Of a stretch of 36,334 nucleotides of DNA, positions 32,986 through 36,334 are shown in pieces. The position numbers and the translations under genes were made by a program. The stretch is from Oscillospiraceae bacterium (GTDB lineage: Bacteria; Bacillota; Clostridia; Oscillospirales; Oscillospiraceae): the NCBI GenBank assembly GCA_017465025.1, contig JAFTXM010000038.1, positions 1-36,334 of the forward strand, read 5' to 3'. How positions within the stretch are numbered: the stretch's first letter is position 1; every line of letters begins with the position of its first letter. The notes beneath the pieces were generated by a model that saw only the letters and a list, made by a program, of their open reading frames with translations, was not told the DNA's origin and did no database searches.

Positions 32986-33219
32986 TTTTCTTTTGGTGGC
33001 CATGCCGCCGCGGATATGCCGCTCGGCCTTATTCAGATCCAGCAGCTTTCGCACCTGGGCGTACATTTCCGGCTTGAGCCGTGGCAGCCGCTCGGTCAGG
33101 TCCTTGTGCACCGTGGACTTGGATATGCTAAACTCCCTTGCCGCCGCCCGGACAGTGCTCTGCTTTTCTATTATGTACTCAGCCAGGTCGCAGACCCGCT
33201 GATCTATATCCGTGTACAT
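32962..33219 (-). CDS. spoIIID: Sporulation regulator SpoIIID
   Basis: An 85-residue DNA-binding protein that reshapes mother-cell gene expression during sporulation. The HTH is diagnostic: VRAAAREFSISKSTVHKDLT, followed by ERLPRLKPEMYAQVRKLLD and the basic tail RHIRGGMATKRKYK, nearly the Bacillus pattern. ATG at 33219 is preferred to an upstream TTG because GGAG lies 8 nt before it and the family starts here. A sigma-E type promoter sits 50 nt upstream (33270-33298). In Clostridia spoIIID is often next to spoIIQ; here tex and an exported protein lie between them. Confidence 0.95.
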   Translation of the reverse strand: MYTDIDQRVCDLAEYIIEKQSTVRAAAREFSISKSTVHKDLTERLPRLKPEMYAQVRKLLDLNKAERHIRGGMATKRKYKETAAK

Positions 33220-33269
33220 TTTCACCACTCCCTGTACGCACTCCTGCAAGCGCGCTTTGACTTGCTCAA

Positions 33270-33298
33270 TTTATATGCAGATATCAGTGGTGATATGA
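33270..33298 (-). promoter_or_regulatory. Candidate sigma-E promoter of spoIIID
   Basis: Minus strand: TCATATC (33298-33292, 6 of 7 to KMATATT), 14-nt spacer, CATATAAA (33277-33270, against CATACANT). Position and spacing suit a mother-cell sigma-E gene. Confidence 0.5.
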
Positions 33299-33308
33299 AA
33301 AGCTCTTA

Positions 33309-33337
33309 TTGACTTTTCAGGGCCTTCATGTGATGAT
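33309..33337 (+). promoter_or_regulatory. Candidate promoter for the YgjP-like gene
   Basis: TTGACT (33309-33314), 17-nt spacer, GATGAT (33332-33337). The predicted start would coincide with the ATG at 33344, so the mRNA could be leaderless. Confidence 0.35.
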
Positions 33338-33343
33338 AATGCC

Positions 33344-34036
33344 ATGATAAAAACGCTTGATTATCTCAACTGTACAATAGAATACGAGCTTACGCGGAAA
33401 AAGGTGAAAAACCTCAATCTCCGCATCAGGGCTGACGGAAGCATCTGCGTCTCCGCGCCCTACTTCACGCCCCAATGGTACATTGACCGCTTTGTGCTTT
33501 CAAACGGTGATAAAATCCTCGCCGCACTGGAGCGCAGGCGCAAAAAAGCCCCTCTGCCGGAAAACAGCATATATCTCGCAGGGCAGCTTTTTTCCATATC
33601 CACTGTGCAAAGTGCGAAGAACAAGGCCGAATTCAAGAGCGGACAGCTTCTTGTAGGCCTTCGCAGCCCGGACGATGCAGAAGGTCGGGTTCAGGCAATA
33701 AAAGCCTTCATCCGGCAGCTTGCCATTTCCCGCGTGGAAACAAGCATTGAACGCACTTACCCCATATTTTCCGCCATGGGCGTAAAAATGCCGGAAGTGA
33801 AGTACCGGGCCATGAAAAGCCGCTGGGGCAGCTGCCGCTATGAAAAAAGCTCGCTGAGCTTCAATACTGCGCTGGCCCATGTGCCGGAAGCTTGCGTGGA
33901 TTACGTGGTGATGCACGAATTCTGCCACTTTATCCACCCGAACCATTCCCCTGATTTCCACGCCCTGATGACAAGGCTGATGCCGGACTGGAAAGAGCGC
34001 AAAAAGACACTGGAAAAATATTCCGCACTGTTGTAA
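33344..34036 (+). CDS. YgjP-family (DUF45) zinc metallopeptidase
   Basis: A 230-residue protein of the YgjP/WLM-SprT-like group. The C-terminal half carries KSRWGSCRYEKSSLSFNTAL and the zinc site VVMHEFCHFIHPNHSPDFHA (HExxH with the third His in HPNHS/DFH), both hallmarks. The N-terminal half is the usual beta-rich YgjP part (VKNLNLRIRADGSICVSAPY). Cytoplasmic; substrates not established for this group. No ribosome site is visible before the ATG, while a promoter-like pair ends only a few bases upstream. The PfkB kinase gene follows 36 nt later, perhaps co-transcribed. Confidence 0.88.
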   Translation: MIKTLDYLNCTIEYELTRKKVKNLNLRIRADGSICVSAPYFTPQWYIDRFVLSNGDKILAALERRRKKAPLPENSIYLAGQLFSISTVQSAKNKAEFKSGQLLVGLRSPDDAEGRVQAIKAFIRQLAISRVETSIERTYPIFSAMGVKMPEVKYRAMKSRWGSCRYEKSSLSFNTALAHVPEACVDYVVMHEFCHFIHPNHSPDFHALMTRLMPDWKERKKTLEKYSALL

Positions 34037-34072
34037 TATTCATATAAATATGCAGAAAGAGAGATTCATGTC

Positions 34073-34999
34073 ATGGGTATAGTTGTTGCAGGCAATGTTT
34101 TTGTGGATATAAAGGGCTTCCCTGAGGACGTGTATATTCCCGACGGGAGAAACGCCGGTAATGTGATGATAGTCCACGGCGGCGTGGGTCGCAACGTGGT
34201 GGAGGACATTGCCAATGTGGAGCTGCGCCCCACCTTCGTCAGCATGGTGGACGAAAGCCCCGAGGGGGCCGAGGTTATCCGCAAGCTCAATAACCACAAG
34301 GTTGACACCCGCTATGTTGTCACTGTTCCCGACGGCATGGGTATGTGGCTGGCGGTGTTCAACGAGGGCGGCGACGTGGTGGCTTCCATCTCCAAGCGCC
34401 CCGTGATGGACGCAATGGTGCAGCTTATCGAGGAAAAGGGCGATGAGATTTTTGCCGATTGCGACAGTATTGTTCTTGAGATAGACATGGACAAGGAAGT
34501 CATAAAAAGTGTTTTCAAGTTCGCCAGAAAGTACAATAAGCCCGTGTACGCCGTTGTGGCCAATATGAGCATCGCCTCCCAGCGCCGGGACTTTCTCCAG
34601 TCCACCGCCTGCTTTGTATGCAATCTTGAGGAGGCGGGCATCCTCTTCGTCTCCGACTTTTCAAATCTCAGCCCTGAGGAGCTTCGCCCCATTCTGGCCG
34701 AGAAGATAGTACAGGCTCAGTTCCCCGCCGTGGTTGTCACCATGGGCAGCCGGGGCGCAGTCTGGGCGGATATGCAGGGCAATTCCGGCGTACAGCCCGC
34801 AGATACCGTGAAGGTGCGCGATACCACCGGTGCGGGAGACGCCTTCTGCTCCGGCGTTGCCATCGGCCTGACCTACGGCAAGTCCATGGCTGAGGCAGTG
34901 GAGATCGGCACCCGCCTTGCCGCCTCCGTCATCACCTCCGCCGAAAATGTCTGTCCCCGCTTCCAGCCGGAGGAATTCGGCCTTGATGTGGAAGTGTGA
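34073..34999 (+). CDS. PfkB-family carbohydrate/nucleoside kinase
   Basis: A 308-residue ribokinase-fold kinase. N-terminal GIVVAGNVFVDIKGFPED, the substrate-side glycine motif VHGGVGRNVVEDIANVELRP (GGxxxN), and the ATP/anion-hole signature VRDTTGAGDAFCSGVAIGLT with the catalytic Asp in GAGD. It phosphorylates a sugar, nucleoside or related alcohol; pseudouridine, adenosine and ketose kinases share this form and sequence does not choose between them. AGAGAG upstream is a modest ribosome site. A terminator follows, separating it from the LacI-type regulator. Confidence 0.87.
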   Translation: MGIVVAGNVFVDIKGFPEDVYIPDGRNAGNVMIVHGGVGRNVVEDIANVELRPTFVSMVDESPEGAEVIRKLNNHKVDTRYVVTVPDGMGMWLAVFNEGGDVVASISKRPVMDAMVQLIEEKGDEIFADCDSIVLEIDMDKEVIKSVFKFARKYNKPVYAVVANMSIASQRRDFLQSTACFVCNLEEAGILFVSDFSNLSPEELRPILAEKIVQAQFPAVVVTMGSRGAVWADMQGNSGVQPADTVKVRDTTGAGDAFCSGVAIGLTYGKSMAEAVEIGTRLAASVITSAENVCPRFQPEEFGLDVEV

Positions 35000-35063
35000 T
35001 ACCGGTACTTGGACCAACGCCGTAGGGGCAGATATTATCCGCCCACTTTATCTGCGTTTCCCC

Positions 35064-35098
35064 ATGCCCATACAGCAAAAATGCTGTATGGGCATTTT
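35064..35098 (+). terminator. Terminator after the PfkB kinase
   Basis: Perfect 13-bp stem ATGCCCATACAGC / GCTGTATGGGCAT (35064-35076, 35083-35095), then TTTT. Confidence 0.8.
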
Positions 35099-35161
35099 GC
35101 ACAAAATACAACAGGCAATTTAGGCAGGGCTACAAAGTTTCTTTCAGCATAATTTGGATGG

Positions 35162-35190
35162 TTGACTTTGTTCAATGCCCTTGTTAATAT
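35162..35190 (+). promoter_or_regulatory. Promoter of the LacI-family gene
   Basis: TTGACT (35162-35167), 17-nt spacer, TAATAT (35185-35190); start near 35197. The rest of the 276-nt gap holds the upstream terminator and the tandem operators. Confidence 0.65.
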
Positions 35191-35207
35191 TTATTTGCCG
35201 AAGGGTT

Positions 35208-35231
35208 GGAAACGTTTCCGGTAACGTTTCC
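35208..35231. promoter_or_regulatory. Tandem LacI-type operators
   Basis: GGAAACGTTTCC (35208-35219), a perfect palindrome with the central CG of LacI-family sites, directly followed by GGTAACGTTTCC (35220-35231) with one mismatch. They lie just downstream of the predicted start, suggesting autorepression. Confidence 0.75.
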
Positions 35232-35275
35232 GGAACACATTTGTCCGTTAAACGCAGACTTTTGGGAGAAAAACA

Positions 35276-36289
35276 TTGACTATTAAAGATATTGCCAAAG
35301 CCTGCGGAGTAGGCGTGAGCACCGTTTCCAGAGTGCTCAACAACCGTCCCGATGTCAGTGATGATGTGCGTCGGCGGGTGTTGGAATTTGTTGACAGCTG
35401 CGGCTACATTCCCAACAACAGCGCCCGTGATCTGGTGCGCAGCCGCTCGGATGCCATAGGCGTCGTGGTACGCGGTACGGGCAATCTTTTCTTTGCCGAG
35501 ATGCTCAAGACCATATCGAGCCTTATAGAAAAAAGCGGACACACCATGGTGCTGCACTTTATTGATTCCGATGCGGACGAGGTAAAGGCAGGGGCCATAC
35601 TTGAAAGGGAAAAGAAGCTCATCGGGCTTATTTTTCTGGGCGGCCGCTATGACTACACTCCGGCGGAGCTGAGTCTCATAGGCGTGCCCTATGTGTGCTG
35701 TACATACACAAACCGTTTCGGTTCACTGAGTGAGGAGGACTACGCCTCCGTTTCCATTGATGACTATGCCGCGGGCTACAGCGCGGTGGAGCATCTTATA
35801 TCCCTGGGTCACAGGCGCATCGCCGCGCTGGTGCCCAGTCTGCACGACAGCTCCGTCAGCGAGCTTCGCTACTGCGGCTACTGTGCAGCTTTGAAGGAGC
35901 ACGGTATCGAACCGGACAGGGAGCTTATCGCCGAGGCGGGAGGCTGCTTTGAAATTCCGGAGGCCTATAACTGCATGAAGACCCTGCTTGAAAGCGGGGT
36001 GGAGTTCAGCTCGGTCTTTGCCGCATCCGACACCGTGGCCATCGGCGCCATGAAGGCCATTGAGGACAAGGGGCTTTCCATCCCCGGTGACATTTCCGTG
36101 ATAGGAATTGACGGCCTTGTGGTAACCGAATACGCAAACCCCACCCTCACGACTCTGGTGCAGCCTGCGGAGGAGATGGGCAGGCAGAGCGTGGAAATGC
36201 TCCTCTCCCTTCTGGATGGGGTCAAGACCACCCGGCACCTTCTTGTAAAGCCCGCCCTGCGCATTGGCGCATCGGTGAGAAAAATCTGA
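35276..36289 (+). CDS. LacI-family transcriptional regulator
   Basis: A 337-residue regulator. The N-terminal HTH reads TIKDIAKACGVGVSTVSRVL and NNRPDVSDDVRRRVLE with the YIPNNSARDL hinge. The effector domain is of the periplasmic-binding type (SDAIGVVVRGTGNLFFAEML; VFAASDTVAIGAMKAI; DISVIGIDGLVVTEYANPTL). It begins at TTG 35276, with GGGAG 7 nt upstream; the family always starts at this point. It probably binds the tandem palindromes in its leader and responds to a sugar. Target genes may lie beyond the right edge; the last 45 bp show no gene. Confidence 0.92.
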   Translation: MTIKDIAKACGVGVSTVSRVLNNRPDVSDDVRRRVLEFVDSCGYIPNNSARDLVRSRSDAIGVVVRGTGNLFFAEMLKTISSLIEKSGHTMVLHFIDSDADEVKAGAILEREKKLIGLIFLGGRYDYTPAELSLIGVPYVCCTYTNRFGSLSEEDYASVSIDDYAAGYSAVEHLISLGHRRIAALVPSLHDSSVSELRYCGYCAALKEHGIEPDRELIAEAGGCFEIPEAYNCMKTLLESGVEFSSVFAASDTVAIGAMKAIEDKGLSIPGDISVIGIDGLVVTEYANPTLTTLVQPAEEMGRQSVEMLLSLLDGVKTTRHLLVKPALRIGASVRKI

Positions 36290-36334
36290 TTTTCCCGCAT
36301 TTATGCGTGAAGATACCACCACCTTGAGTGGAAA

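Overview
The window looks like a chromosomal segment of an anaerobic, endospore-forming Clostridia, most probably of the Oscillospirales type. This rests on gene content: sigma-G, a SpoIIQ-like LytM protein, SpoIIID, a Firmicutes-type L10 leader, a TAXI-TRAP transporter, a DUF4317 protein, the moderately high GC and the strong GGAGG ribosome sites. No tRNA, rRNA, CRISPR array, prophage or complete insertion sequence was seen. One 445-bp MITE-like element is present.

Layout. 1-1030: a divergent control region with four copies of a TGTCAC-N5-GTGACA operator lies between a gene running off the left edge and an XRE repressor/HExxH peptidase pair. 1043-1487: dispersed-repeat element. 1503-2348: exported Sel1-repeat protein. 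2434-6834: LysR regulator divergent from a TAXI-type TRAP binding protein and a fused TRAP permease. 7172-8101: membrane-anchored family 2 glycosyltransferase. 8140-8916: sigG. 9099-10332: rplJ-rplL with promoter, L10 leader and terminator. 10334-12893: small proteins, a WYL regulator and a DUF4317 protein. 13285-14307: a 2,4-diaminopentanoate dehydrogenase-like oxidoreductase.

14396-25611 is the most interesting block, a beta-oxidation-like regulon. A FadR-type GntR regulator heads a minus-strand operon with an acyl-CoA ligase and a crotonase. A divergent plus-strand operon encodes a FadN-like hydratase/3-hydroxyacyl-CoA dehydrogenase, a thiolase, a FabK/nitronate-monooxygenase-like flavoprotein, a PaaG-like crotonase, a CoA-transferase and a second FabK-like flavoprotein. 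A matching CTGGTCGGAACA sequence sits at the start of each arm. No acyl-CoA dehydrogenase or ETF is encoded in the window. The two flavoproteins take the place where that redox step would be expected, and the crotonases have isomerase-like active-site signatures. My inference is an anaerobic route for unsaturated, conjugated or otherwise unusual acyl-CoAs.

25674-28804: pgi and eno, divergent. 28850-33298: sporulation block with spoIIQ behind a full-consensus sigma-F promoter, tex, an exported protein of unknown function, and spoIIID behind a plausible sigma-E promoter. 33344-36289: a YgjP-type metallopeptidase, a PfkB-family kinase, and a LacI-family regulator with tandem operators in its own leader. 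Almost every transcription unit is closed by a clear hairpin, several of them shared by convergent genes.
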